Of a stretch of 64,000 bases of DNA, positions 40,930 to 52,854 are shown one piece after another. The notes below the pieces were generated by a model that made no database searches, was not told the DNA's origin, and was given only the letters and a program-made list of their open reading frames with translations. Positions within the stretch are counted from its first letter, which is position 1; every line of letters begins with the position of its first letter. The DNA is from Loxodes magnus (lineage: Eukaryota > Ciliophora > Karyorelictea > Loxodida > Loxodidae), in assembly GCA_946699065.1 (NCBI GenBank), contig CAMPDV010000368.1:124001-188000 (forward strand), written 5' to 3'. The position numbers were made by a program, and so were the translations under genes.

Positions 40930-41330
40930 GAGCGCGTAGCACCTCATTGGCGCGCAGCTCTTTCAATATTAATTTTTTTTTTAAATGTTCTCATGTTTCT
41001 TGTTAAATTCTAGAAGCCCGATGAATCATGTCAGCTTCTCCAAATGGGGAATCTTCTTATTAAAAATTATTCTAAAATCTTGAGTCAAATGCTTCAGTCT
41101 TCTTGAATAAGGTCCAAATAAGAGATAGTTATTAAGTCGGTAATTAGAAGGCCCGTCAGTCAAACTTTCATGCTGCTAGAGAGAACCCTCGGGGTAAGTT
41201 AGGTACGTCTCAACAGAGCTTATCCACCCTTCCCCGTGGCGGCATCTAGTGCGAGATTACTCGCAATGCAGTATACATTGCACCAGATTACCTACTAGTT
41301 TGGCTGACTCGGCCGACATCTATTTTATAA
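40930..41330 (-). CDS. GC-richer island, possible small protein gene, unrecognised
   Basis: A patch with far more G and C than its surroundings. On the minus strand the ATG near 41321 opens MSAESAKLVGNLVQCILHCE and continues through HGEGWISSVETYLTYPEGS and LLFGPYSRRLKHLT to the hairpin motif at about 40950. All three minus frames are open if stops are reassigned and another frame also looks protein-like, so the reading frame is uncertain. It ends in the same A-rich run and hairpin word as the island at 28770-29110. No family is recognised. Confidence 0.3.
40933..40956 (-). other. Hairpin motif, copy at end of GC-rich island
   Basis: Minus-strand TGCG pairs with CGCG (one G-T pair) around the loop CGCCAATGAGGTGCTA. 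It follows an A-rich run, as in the copy at 29076-29100. Confidence 0.4.
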
Positions 41331-42204
41331 ATATATAATAAAATTATATTATATTATCATAAATTTCATTCTTAATTTACAAAAAATAATTCAAAATTAT
41401 ATAGAGGATTAATATTAATTATCATACAATTTATTAACTATAGAGATGAAGAAAAGTTATTCTCTTTTAAGTAATTTTGAAGATTTAAGTTTATTTCATA
41501 TATGTTAAATTTTTTCTATTTATTTATTCCTTTTGACTTTTTTCATTTTTTAGAAATTCAGGATTTTATCAAAAATTGAGATAAAATATTGATTACTTAT
41601 TATTATTATTCTTCAATAATTTCCTTACATTTATATTGCTTTTTGATACCTTCTAAAGTTAAGCATTCCAATTCTTTGTTAATTGTTGCACAACTCTCTT
41701 AATATCACTTTCATATAAAGAAATCTTTGGTTATCTATCTAATAAAATTCAAAGTTTGAGAAATATAGATTGAAATAACTTATTAAATAATCAAATTTTA
41801 TAAACTATTTTTATGGATTAATCTTTTATTCTTAACATTTCGTAGTCCTTTTGAAGATTATATTGTTTACAAAAACTTTAAAATAATTATCAAGTTAGAT
41901 AAAATCTGATTAACTTTGCTAATTTTGAAATATAACTTAGATCAAATAAACATTTTCCAATTTTAATTCGATTAAAGTAGTTCTTTTTATTCTTCTTTAT
42001 ATTTTTAGATTTTATCAATGTTTAAAATATAGTTAAATTACAATTGATAATATCCCTAATATATCTTTGTAAAATGGCAATTCAGAATATCTGATTAAGA
42101 AGATTGGATATTTAAATATATTCTAGCTAGCTAATATTAAAATTTAAAGAATCTTAATCAATTAATTCTGTTAAAAAGATTCTAGTCATTTATAAATTAG
42201 TAAT

Positions 42205-42715
42205 TTAAGCTAAAGTTTTATTAAATTTTGTAAAGAGAGAAATAAAAAATAACTATATCATAGAAAAGGTTGGCATGTTTTGTGACTTCTAATCTTTATT
42301 TACGAATTCTAAGCATAAAAAGTTATATAATATCACTAGAATAGCTTAATCTTTTCATTTAGTATTTTAAATATATAGCAGAGAAACAAGATTGAATAAT
42401 AGAATAATAAGCTGTAAATTTTATCCAAGACTAATAATTTTAAAATAAGAGATATTCTATCTAAAAACTTAATATGATATCATTAATTTTATACAAAGCA
42501 GAGACTAAGTCATTATAAAAGCAGCACCATTATATTATTATAAAATCTTAAGAGTATATGTCTAGAATATTCTCCTTTGACGAATTAAAGTAAAAAAGAT
42601 AAAAAGATAAAATTAATTTATTGCTATTAATCATATACATTCTTTATAAATCCTATGATAGTGGAGTTATATTGCTATTATTTCTTTTATTTATAAATAT
42701 ATAATATAAAACATA
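42205..42715 (+). repeat. 0.5-kb direct repeat, unit 1
   Basis: Clearly similar to 56970-57478, with shared words such as ATAGAAAAGGTTGGCATG (GTATG in the other), GACTTCTAATCTTT, AGCAGCACCATTATATTA and GATAGTGGAGTTATATTGC. Only short indels separate them. No coding or terminal structure was recognised. Confidence 0.75.
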
Positions 42716-43606
42716 AGGCCTAGTTATAAAATTTACTTTCCCCAATTATATCAATTTTGCTTGAATAAGAAACTTAATAGATATATATCGGATAAATATA
42801 TTTTATTCTTAATAGCTGTTATAATCAAACTTTTTACCATTATTTATAAAGACTTAATGCTTTATAATATGATAAAATGCTTTTATAACATTATATCATA
42901 TTTACATTTTAGACTTATTCCCTTTTCATTTTAAGTTTTAATATTTTTATATATCATATAAAAGCTCTTTTACCATAGTTTTAAATCTTATCATCTCTGT
43001 ATACTGTATAGTAAAATATAATTTAAGATTTATAAATATAAGCCATATCTATTTTATTTAACCATCGTATAAACTTTATCTTCATATTAAGGGCTCCAAA
43101 CTTTTTTTTCATCCCAGCAATTATTTTAAATTAATTTTCTTATTTTTATTTTTAGCCAGTTTAGCTTCATATTTTTCTACAAGCACCATATTTACATCTT
43201 TATAGCTCCATTTCTATATTCTCTACCATTGCTTTCACATATAAATTTCTTAATTTATATAAGTTATTACCATCGCTTCATTGCGGATAAAGTTCTTTTA
43301 TCAGCATTTTAGATTTTATCTATTTAATGGATAGCAAAATAAAGTTAATTTTAGTATTAAAGCATTTTGTTTCTTAATGAGACTAAACTCTCTTATATGT
43401 AATGCTATTTAACCTGAGTAAATATTTTAATTTCTCTTATTTCTAAAATATAGTGAATTATGAAACATTTGTTTAAAATTATAAAGATTGTGACTAAGTT
43501 TAAAATAAATATTTCTAGTATATTTAAAATACCTTCAGGACACACTATTACTCTGATTATAAGCTATTTATATAAGCTTTTAGTATATTATTATGATATA
43601 TATAAA

Positions 43607-44472
43607 ATGGCTTCTAAGAAATAACAGAACTTTGAGCAAAACATTTAAGCAGGAAAATTCTCTAAAAAATAAAAAAGCGAAATAATTACAATGAGTGAAA
43701 GTGAGAAATATGATTGATATGACGAACATTAACCACTTGGAAATCCAGAATTAAAATAACTTCCGACATAAACTCAAATAGAAATATTATCTAAGTCATT
43801 AAAAGAGTTTATGTTTAAAAATAGATACCTCACTGATAAAGTAGAAAAATTAGAAAAATTAATAACGTCTTTACTTGAGAAACAATATTAATCATCATAA
43901 GAAATAGAAAACAAACTGGAACAAAGAATTCTTTAAATTTAATAATAAATTCAGGTAACGCCATTTTCGATTTAACAGAATTAATCAGATCCTATGGAAA
44001 TAGAAAATGAAGTCTCAAATTAAAATAAACAGTAAACATTTATTTAAAATAAGTAGTAAATTTAAATTAAATAAGTGTTACAGGAATAATAGGTTAAAAG
44101 AAGAATAAAATGCTACATGTGCAATAAATAACACCAATGAAAATACTGCTACTAACTAAGCGAAATTTAAAGAAAGAATAAATAAGATATTTTTAGAAAA
44201 CTATTTAGGATATATCCAACATAAAGCGGAAAAATTTATAGAAAAAAATTCTTTAATTCAAATCTTAATCCTTGGATAAATAATTTGGAACGTTAAGTGA
44301 AAGACCAAAACTATTCCGAATATTAAAGGATGGTGCACTAATGAAATGCTACACCGCCTAACTAAGCCTAGTAGAAATTCAAGACAAACTAATAGAGACA
44401 AGCTGATATAATAGGTCAGATGGCTGACTACTAAGGCTTTAACAAAGCTTTTTAACTTTAACTTTAACTTTA
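43607..44472 (+). CDS. Gag-like protein with coiled coil and CCHC-type knuckle
   Basis: The frame from the ATG at 43607 runs without a break under the reassigned code; a second ATG at 43691 (MSESEKYDWYDE) is also possible. Residues about 75-95 form a Leu/Glu/Lys coiled coil. Residues about 170-182 read CYMCNKQHQWKYC, a CX2CX3HX4C pattern close to the retroelement zinc knuckle but one residue short between Cys2 and His. An inverted copy lies at 1538-2405. Between copies many changes are silent in this frame, including TAG/CAG, TAA/CAA and TAA/TAG pairs that are silent only if TAA and TAG are Gln. No reverse transcriptase follows. The homologous unit ends in a TTTAAC repeat at about 44472, and the true stop is unclear. 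An ORF1/Gag role in RNA binding is inferred. Confidence 0.6.
44332..44355 (+). other. Hairpin motif inside Gag-like unit
   Basis: GGTG pairs with CACC around the loop CACTAATGAAATGCTA. It lies in the 3' quarter of the unit and overlaps the coding frame (MVHQWNATPP). The inverted Gag copy has the same stem at 1647-1670. Confidence 0.4.
44448..44472 (+). repeat. TTTAAC microsatellite at the end of the Gag-like unit
   Basis: Three or more TTTAAC/CTTTAA units close the homology shared with the inverted copy, where the matching AGTTAA-type run lies at about 1538-1556. Some non-LTR retrotransposons end in such short tandem repeats, so this may mark the 3' terminus. Confidence 0.55.
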
Positions 44473-44479
44473 TGTAGCG

Positions 44480-45890
44480 TTTCTTAGTTAAATGGTAAAG
44501 ATATAATTCCAAAAGGAAGCATTTGATTTGCTTATCTACTTACTTTAATAAGTATATTAACTAATGCTTTAAAATATTAAGATAGTGATAGAATTATAAT
44601 GCATTTAATTAAGAGGGAATGTTAATTAGTTTAATTTATTAATAATAATATACTTGCTTTATATATAAAGAGAGAGAAATCCATATAAGGAGATACTGAT
44701 TATTTAAATATATCAGAATTTAGATAAACATATCAAATTAGAAAATAGAAGGAAAAAGCTTTGGTATAATAGAAAAAATTCCAGCTAAAGGAATTGCTAT
44801 GCATTTTAATTATCAAGAGTATCATTCCATTTGTTCAACATCATAGGTATTAGTTTTTTGTATAAATATCCTCAGTAAAGGATGGATTTAAAAATAAGAA
44901 AAATGTGATTTAACAAGGGGACTGTCTACTAAAATCCCTTAATAGCTAAAAAGAGCATTCTTGAAAATTCAGTTTTAATAAAATTATTCATCACTTAACA
45001 TTATTTTAGCAAGAACAGTGAAGAATCTTTCATTTGAAGCAGGTGGTAAAATTTTTATCAAACAGAAAGAGAAAAATGGTCTAAATGAAGCAAGAGCTAT
45101 CGTATAAAAGCGTAATATTGAGACATTAACTTGAAGATATTTATTATATCTTTTTTTCATAACTCTTATGAAAAATTTGAATAACTTTAAAGTTCAAATG
45201 CTTATTTATCCTATAAGTGTCTTTAAAATGTGCATCTATTATAAGTGGTAAAATTAAATGCAAATTAATAAGTAAATTTAAGTGTTATAATGTGCTATCC
45301 ATTATTGTACTTTATTGGATATACATTAATTAATGAAGCTAAGTTTAAGAATTTATATTTATCTTTAAAAGAAGTTAATTTAAATTTTATCTATGGAAAT
45401 CTATTTGAAATACTTTCACCAGCTTGTACTAAAATAACTTTAAATTTAAAACGAAGAAAGTACTTCAATTCCTTTGATTACTTATCAAGCTTTAATTTGC
45501 TGCTTTTCTTCTCTTGTGGATATGATTTACACGATTATATAAGGGATTTTTATATCTTTTTGTATATTATCTTAGTAAGAACAAAATGCTATATATAACC
45601 AACTTCTATAAGCAAGTTGTTGCTACTTTAAAGTTATTTTATTTGCATATGCAAATTTGAAAATTAACTGTAATATAATGAACCTTTTATTTAAAAAAAA
45701 GTGGTTAAGTGTTTATTATTTCTTCTTCAACTTCACTTTGAGTGTTGATACTAGAATTAGTAGATAATATAAAAAGATAAGCTTAAGCTAAAAAGCATTC
45801 CTTTACTCAATTACCCTTGCTTATTTTTATAATGATTAGATTCATACGATACCATTGTGCATTGAAGTTTCTTTTTTTATCCTTCCTATG
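44480..45890. other. Region with competing coding-like frames
   Basis: Plus-strand text near 44990-45120 reads well in two frames: one contains FEAGGKIFIKQKEKNGLNEA, the other a Trp-rich frame. Further on, 45290-45598 is open for 102 codons even without reassignment (starting MCYPLLYFIGYTLI) and has vaguely LRR-like spacing. Without a second copy I cannot choose, so no gene is called. Confidence 0.25.
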
Positions 45891-45897
45891 CTAATAA

Positions 45898-47240
45898 GTT
45901 ATACAAAGGCAGAGGTGCTTAAGTATTTGAATAAGATCAAAATTTTTAAATACGAACGAAAGAAGGTGAAGCTGGAGCTTGAAAAGAGGTACTATGATTC
46001 CTAGAAAAGATAAATCTATTTAATTGAATATTATAGCATTTCTTCTTATTTAGGTTAATTGATTCTTCTATAAGGATATGCCTATTACTATATCTCTTAG
46101 TTTACTAAATAATAGTTATTATATAATAATTGATATGATCAATTTAGATTAAGTGAGGTATAGACTAAGTGTAAGAGTAAAAATGATATTAAATTTCCTT
46201 TTTTATCGAATATTTAAATATAATAATTTGATGTTTGTAATTATGTTCAAAATAAAATACAGAAATACCTTATACTAGCTAATAATGATTATAATTGAGA
46301 ATCAAGTGAAATAAATATTCAAAATTTTAATAATGAAGATAAAATGCTTAATAGCCAGGTCATATTTAATATCAATTCTAAGCTTTTACCTAAATATTTT
46401 GTTTTTAATGAAGGTATTAATGCCTTCGCCGTGATATCAGCTTTTTTTTAGCTTAAAGTGTATTAAAAAGATATGAAAGTCTCTATGAATACTCGAGTTA
46501 TGTTTTTTATAATTAATTAAAGAATTAAAATTATACTTTGTGAATTGTATTCTTCCTATCTGTTCTACACTTAGAATCTTTAGAGAAATTCTTAATTTTA
46601 GCTTGACACTTAGTAGAATCAACTTTTCCTTATTATTGAATACTTTATGACCTTTCTTAATCTTACAGTATTATTTGGTTCTTAAATATCAGCTTTACCG
46701 TGAGACTTTATTATTTATCTTCTACATAAATTTAGTTTTCTTTACAAAGGAAAAGCTAATTCTTCTTTTTTAGCCTAAGTTTTTACTTATTTGAAGCTTA
46801 CCAATCTAAGCATTTAACCAAAAAAATCAATTTTTTAAATTAAGTTTTGCTCATTTAGAACTCCAATTAGCACAGCAAACTTCTTTGATGATTCCAATTT
46901 ATATTATTTAAGTCCAATATTTTAAGCAAGATTATATCATCATCTTTCAAATCTTAGCATATGTAAATAGTTTTAGATTCTACTTTATGAGTTCCATTCA
47001 TATTATAGCAAAATCTAAATTAGCCTAAAAAATTTAGCTGGATCCTTTATCTTTTCTTTTAAAACTATCCTGCAAATCATTAATTCTAACCTTTTCCTAG
47101 ATTTTTATTATACCACAAAAAAGAAGTTTACAACCTAACCAAAAGTTAAATATTCTTAGCAAGATCACTTATAAATTCTTAAACTCTCAAGCTATTTTAT
47201 CCTCTTTTAGCTAAACTAAATTCTCCTATTTTTGTTTTTA
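45898..47240 (+). CDS. Possible protein gene, unrecognised
   Basis: From the ATG at 45898 the frame begins with a G-rich, helix-like stretch (EVLKYLNKIKIFKYERKK, VKLELEKRYYDSQKR). It then stays open for several hundred codons with few TGA (NNWYDQF, YNWESS, PWDF). The later part is rich in Phe, Leu, Tyr and Asn with possible membrane stretches. There is no second copy to test the frame and no family match by eye. The start region is the most convincing part; the end is arbitrary. Confidence 0.28.
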
Positions 47241-47649
47241 TAAATAAATTAATAAAACAAGCTTAAAAAAGTGACTTAGTATTTAGCTTTAATCTAATTA
47301 AAAAAGGTACTAAAAATATATAATTTTAATAATGGTCTAATTATTTAATGTTCAATCATTATTTGTTTTAAATATCAACTCAGTAAAGAAAATAGTTAGC
47401 ATTTCTTAGGGTAAGAGTAATAAGTTAATAAAGCATACTAAGTGTATTCTATAAATCATTTCACTAAATGAAGGTAATATTAACTTACCTCATATAGCAT
47501 CATTCATAAATCCTTATAGGTACCTTTAAGTTAATTTAATAATTAGAATCATCAAAAGATTGGGAATTTGAATTAAAGTTAAAAAATTTAAATTTTATTA
47601 AAAATTGTAGCATTAAAGTATAGTGTGGACTGTTGATGAGTAAAAGAAT

Positions 47650-48615
47650 CTAATCTATTTGTAAGGCTAAAATCTTTTTTAGGAAATACTACTGTTTGAA
47701 GTGGAAAAATGCTTTCGATCTTAATATTCCCAAAAAAAGTGAAGAAAGTAATAGGATATTTTTATTTAAAGGATGACCTATATGTTGCAAATCAGTAATA
47801 TGAAACAAAACCTTGATTTTCGATTTAAGTTTAAGAAAATCTAATTGATATTAAGTAAATAAGCAGCAGGGAAATAAAAAGTTCTTAATAGTATATTAGG
47901 ATTTCTGGAATATGATAAGAGATTAATAGAAGAAAAGCACAAGATAAAGTAAAACCTGCATAAGTATATTTAGTTCAGCTTGACACTATTAGTTGCATAA
48001 TACATAGAGTTAGATTTTCTCTGAAGGACAGCTAAATGAAAATTACCAAACACTATCAATTTAATTAATGTCTATAGTAAAATTTCTTATAATTAGTACA
48101 TTCAATTAAAGCCCAGATAGAATATTAGAGATATGATTAAGCTATAAAAATTCCGTTCTAAGAATGAATAAGACTTTCAATATTTCAGCACTATATAGCT
48201 AAGCAATTTTTTAAGTACAAAATAGGAATTGATTCAGACCCATGAATGAGATGAAATCAAAAATACAAAATTATTTAATACTAAGTGCAGTCTATTTCAT
48301 AGTTAAAGGAAAAACGTTACCAAGCCAGTGTAAGGAACTCTAAAATAATTAAAATTTAAAATGTGGCTCTAAGCAAATTGAAGATACATAAAATGAACAA
48401 CATTTAAAATTTAATTCTAACGTGATAAAGCGGGAAATAAAATAATTATATCTCACTGATTACAAATGTGAAGGGATAAGAAAGTTAGCTTATATAAAAA
48501 TTATAATCAGCTTAAAAAGAAATAACTAGCTAGTTATGAATTTAAGAAGTAATCATTTGAAAATTTAACGTAAATAGTTAGCTAAGCTTTATAAAGCTTT
48601 ACATTTAGCCAGCAT
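47650..48615. other. AT-rich stretch, nothing recognised
   Basis: Separates the possible gene at 45898 from repeat unit B. No supported feature was seen. Confidence 0.35.
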
Positions 48616-48619
48616 TTTA

Positions 48620-51600
48620 CATTAAGCTTTTGAATTGTGAATAAGACTGAAAGTAAAAACATCTGTAAATATTCTAATAAGATTTTTAAGAAAAGAAAAG
48701 AGAAGTTTTTGAGTTTGTTACAATATAAGTAGTGGCAATTAAATAATTCTTCTTAGCTACTCAAAGTAAATGATAATATCAATTTGGAGTAATTAATGTT
48801 AAAACTAGGTTTTACAAAAATACTTATGATTTATAAAAATTTGAATTAGCTTTATACAAATTAGCTAAATAATTATTTAGAATTACTTTTATAGATCTGA
48901 AGAGCATCCTTAAGTGTTTTTAAGAAGCATTAATAACTCTATAATTTCGTGAAGTCGTTTAAAAAAGTATGAATTATTTACAATATTTACGGACTTTAGC
49001 ATAGTACAAATTGCTATATAGCTTATGTTGAAGAAAAGCTGAAAAGGAATTTTGAATGAAGAGAGATTAATACCAAGATCTAATGAAATGAAAAGGTTTA
49101 CCTTTTGTATGATTATTTAAGACAAAGCAAACATGTGCTAAATGTGTGATTTTGCTAAAAAATTGAAATTATAGATTAAATGTTGAGCATTATCAGTATA
49201 AATTGACCTAACCAAGTTGATTAAAGAAATTTTTTTAACCTATTTCTGAAAGCAACTTTGTGAGTTAAAGATCGGATTTTCGATAAACATGATTAATCAT
49301 TTAAATATTAATTGTTCCTTTTTTAATGATTTGAGTAATCAACCCCATATATCGGTGAGACTCTCTATTGATAAGCATTCATCTATTATATCTCTTTATA
49401 TAACTTTATTAAAAGCCTAGGAAATAATTAAAATAGCTAAATTGTAAGATTAGTAAAAAGTATTTTATTAGAGAGTTGATAAGAGTCAAACTAAAATAGA
49501 TCTATAAAAAACATTATAATCCTTTTAAATGTTTCCAGTAATATCAACCTTAAATTTATCTTCTTCTATATAATATCCTATTAAATTCTACTTTATTAAT
49601 TTATTAGAGCTAAATTAAATTAGTTATAATGAATTAAAGAGACTACGAGCTAATTATTATTTAATTAATACAATAATGTAATCTAAATCTATTAAAGAAC
49701 AATTATATGAAGAAATATTTAAGTTTCAGTAATAAAGTATAAACCAAAAGTATAATTAGATCTTAGGTATTCTAAAACCTTAAATTTTTCAGTTACACGT
49801 TTATACTATTTTTATCTCACCACTGACTATTATTTAAATTGGTGCTTCTATTTCTTAATATTTTATATTAGCTAACATTGTTAGCATATTAAAAAGGAAC
49901 TATATATTTTTAAAAACTGCAAGAATTTTACTATTCTTATTATCGACCAAATTATATAAACTTTTGGCTATCTAAACCAAGACGTTTATGTTTTATCTTG
50001 TTACTATAATGTTAAAGCAATTTCTTAAATAGATCTTTTTATCTCTAAACTTAGAGAATTAATTTTAATAGTTATAAAACACTTTTTTATTTCAACTTTT
50101 ATCAATTTCAGATCTGTTTAGCATCTTTTAATAGACTCAAATTTTTATGGCTTTATTAGAAGAGGATTCACTACAATTTAAACTATTATAGCAAGTTTTC
50201 TTTTTCCTTTTTTAATTTAATAGATATAAAATATTTGCTTCGAATCAAATTTTTCATGTAAAAGTAAAACTCATAGCTTTAGAAAAACGCTATGATTGCG
50301 ACACCTTAAAATTATTTTCTTTTTATGAAAATTCTTCATGCTAAAATTCATCTATTTTCTCAAAGTTCACTTGGTGCTTATGATTGAACTTTAAAATAAC
50401 GAGGATTTTTAAGATAAAAATGATATTATTTTTAAAATAATTGAATAACTTGTTAACTAGCAATTCCAAATCAAAATGCAAGTATCAGATTTTAAACTTA
50501 TAAAGCTTCTAGATTTACTATAAAGATAATTTTTAGATGTAAAGCATTATCCTTTAAAAATAATGACATTTTTGATAAATTTATATAGATTTTATCTGGT
50601 TTATTTTAAAGAATATCTTTTAGTACCATATAAATGAATTAAAGACAATGATTAAACTTATTAAAGCTATATTACAGGCTCTTTTTAAATCTTCTATCAT
50701 CCTAAATTTCCAACCTTTTATTGACTTTATTATTTATAAGTTCAGCTAAATTTATTATAGCTATCTAGCTTTTTTATAGATAAGCTTATTTCTTTCTTTG
50801 TGCTATCATATTTTAAGTTCCTTTTTTCACATTCACTAACTAAAATTTAGCCTTTGTATAATCCTATAGTTTTTAGATTCTTTAATATTAAAATTAAATT
50901 TATAAATAATTTAAGATTTAAAAATATCCAAGCTGATGTTATATCTTAGCTTACTACATCACTTTAAAATCTTAAATTTTAAAAGCGTTTAGGATTAATA
51001 CATTAGCGCTATTAAAAGTAAGAGAAGAAGGTACAGTATTAATATAAGAGTTTCCTAAAGCTTGCTAAAGAACTAAGCTTGTAAATTATCATTCATAGTA
51101 GTTTCACTTAAAGGAAAAATATCCATTTGATATTATAGATTTAGATTTAGCATTCTTAGGATAAAATAGTAAACAATTTCTAAAACTGCAAGATTGCTCA
51201 AAAGTTATTTAAAAGCTTAATTAATCTCATCGAAGATATTTAATATGCTTCTTTAGTAGAGTATAATACAGCTAATGGAAAATTAATAGTCCTTTCGCTG
51301 AAATCAAGTTTTATAGTTAAAATTTATTTATATTTAGTATCTTAATAATTACATTGCAAAGAATAATTGAATGGATAATAAATAAATATGCTATAGTAAA
51401 CTTATTAAAAGGTAAATTTAAGAATTCTAATTTGATATATAAAATAAAAGCTTATTAAACGATTTTTAATAAGAAAATATGCATTAACTAAGTAAAAACT
51501 AAAAAGAGTGGTAATAATATACAAAAGAGCTATTTATAATTTTGAAAAGATATTAAAGATATCTTAGATTTTGAAATAGTATAAAAAAGGGTTAAATAAA

Positions 51601-52850
51601 AAATATTACTATATAAGTTAATCTCTTATAAATCATTTGGAGTTAATAGCATGAAATCTAATCTAAGCATCTCAAATTTTTATTTTAATAATTGGGGTAT
51701 ATTTTAAGTGCTATACCTTTGATTTAGCTATTATAAGCATTAATATTGCTTACTAATATTAAAAGTTTAATTATAGCTTCCTAGGAAAATTAAGTGATAA
51801 TGATAGAGTTTATCTGATTATCATTCATTTTTTAGGATATGATTGTCAATGGATTTGGATTTCCTGTATATAAATATTTAGAAGAAAGGACCGTTATTCG
51901 CTATGGAAATATATCAGCTAAGCTGAGTATAATTGTAGAATGAAATACAGGTTGAACTAAAGCAGTTTTGCTAAATAGAATTTAAAGCTAATTTTGTGTT
52001 TTAGTAGATGAATTGACTAAGAAACCTTTTAGCCTTTTTTTAAATCTTAGTCTAGAAATAATTGATAAAGAATCTTGGAATAAACCGTGCTTTTTTGTTC
52101 ATAAAATTAGATTACTAAAAGAAGGATATTTTAAAGAAAATAACCCTTAAGCTTTAACTAACTAATAAGAATAATAACTTCAAATAAGAAGGGAAAGTCA
52201 AAATTATTAATATTTCTAATCTAGTTTATATACCAAAAAAATAAATTGCAGAGAAGAAATTAAGTTATCTGAGAAATTGCTGACTAGCTTTACATTCTAT
52301 TAAATAAAAACTAACTTACTACATTAATTGTTACTGTTATCCAAACCCTCTACTTGTATATTCTCCTAGCTGATTAAATCAAGAATGATATATTGAAGAA
52401 TAGTTATTAAGATTACTTATGTTTTATATTCTAATAATTATAATTCTATTTATTATTAATTATGCAAGATTAGATCATATCTTTATTAATATTTCATATC
52501 TTTGTTATGAGGTATCAAGTTTCTTATGCTAGATAGATTTATTAATTAAATTAAAATAATTAATGCTTTGAATTTAAAATTTAAAAGGAATCTTAAAATA
52601 AAGAAGAAAATTAGATGCTAGCTTAACAAATGAATAAGAAGAAAGCAATCTTAAATGTGATATTCAGTAAAAAACAACTTTTTTTTCTTTAGTTTTACTG
52701 CTCGTAGGGGGAGGAAATATATGATATATGCAAGTCGCAAGATATTAGTCAAATTTAAATTAATCTATTATCGAGTGATTGCTTATAAGGAACTATTATT
52801 ACAAGGATAATAAAAGATCGTATAAAGATTTAGTAGTAAACTTACTCAGA
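48620..52850 (+). repeat. Old large direct repeat, unit B
   Basis: Counterpart of 1-5300 without the Gag-like insertion, which explains most of its shorter length. It ends where family T copy 2 begins at about 52855, while unit A continues in its own way, so the junction is an insertion or truncation point. Only eroded coding remnants are seen, e.g. near 51540-51600. Confidence 0.6.
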
Positions 52851-52854
52851 TAAA

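Noticed and set aside
44000..44470. A second frame in the Gag-like unit with attractive protein text (KGWCTNEMLHRLTK, FIEKNSLIQILILG)
   Set aside because: Differences between the two Gag copies are silent more often in the ATG frame than in this one, so I kept the ATG frame.
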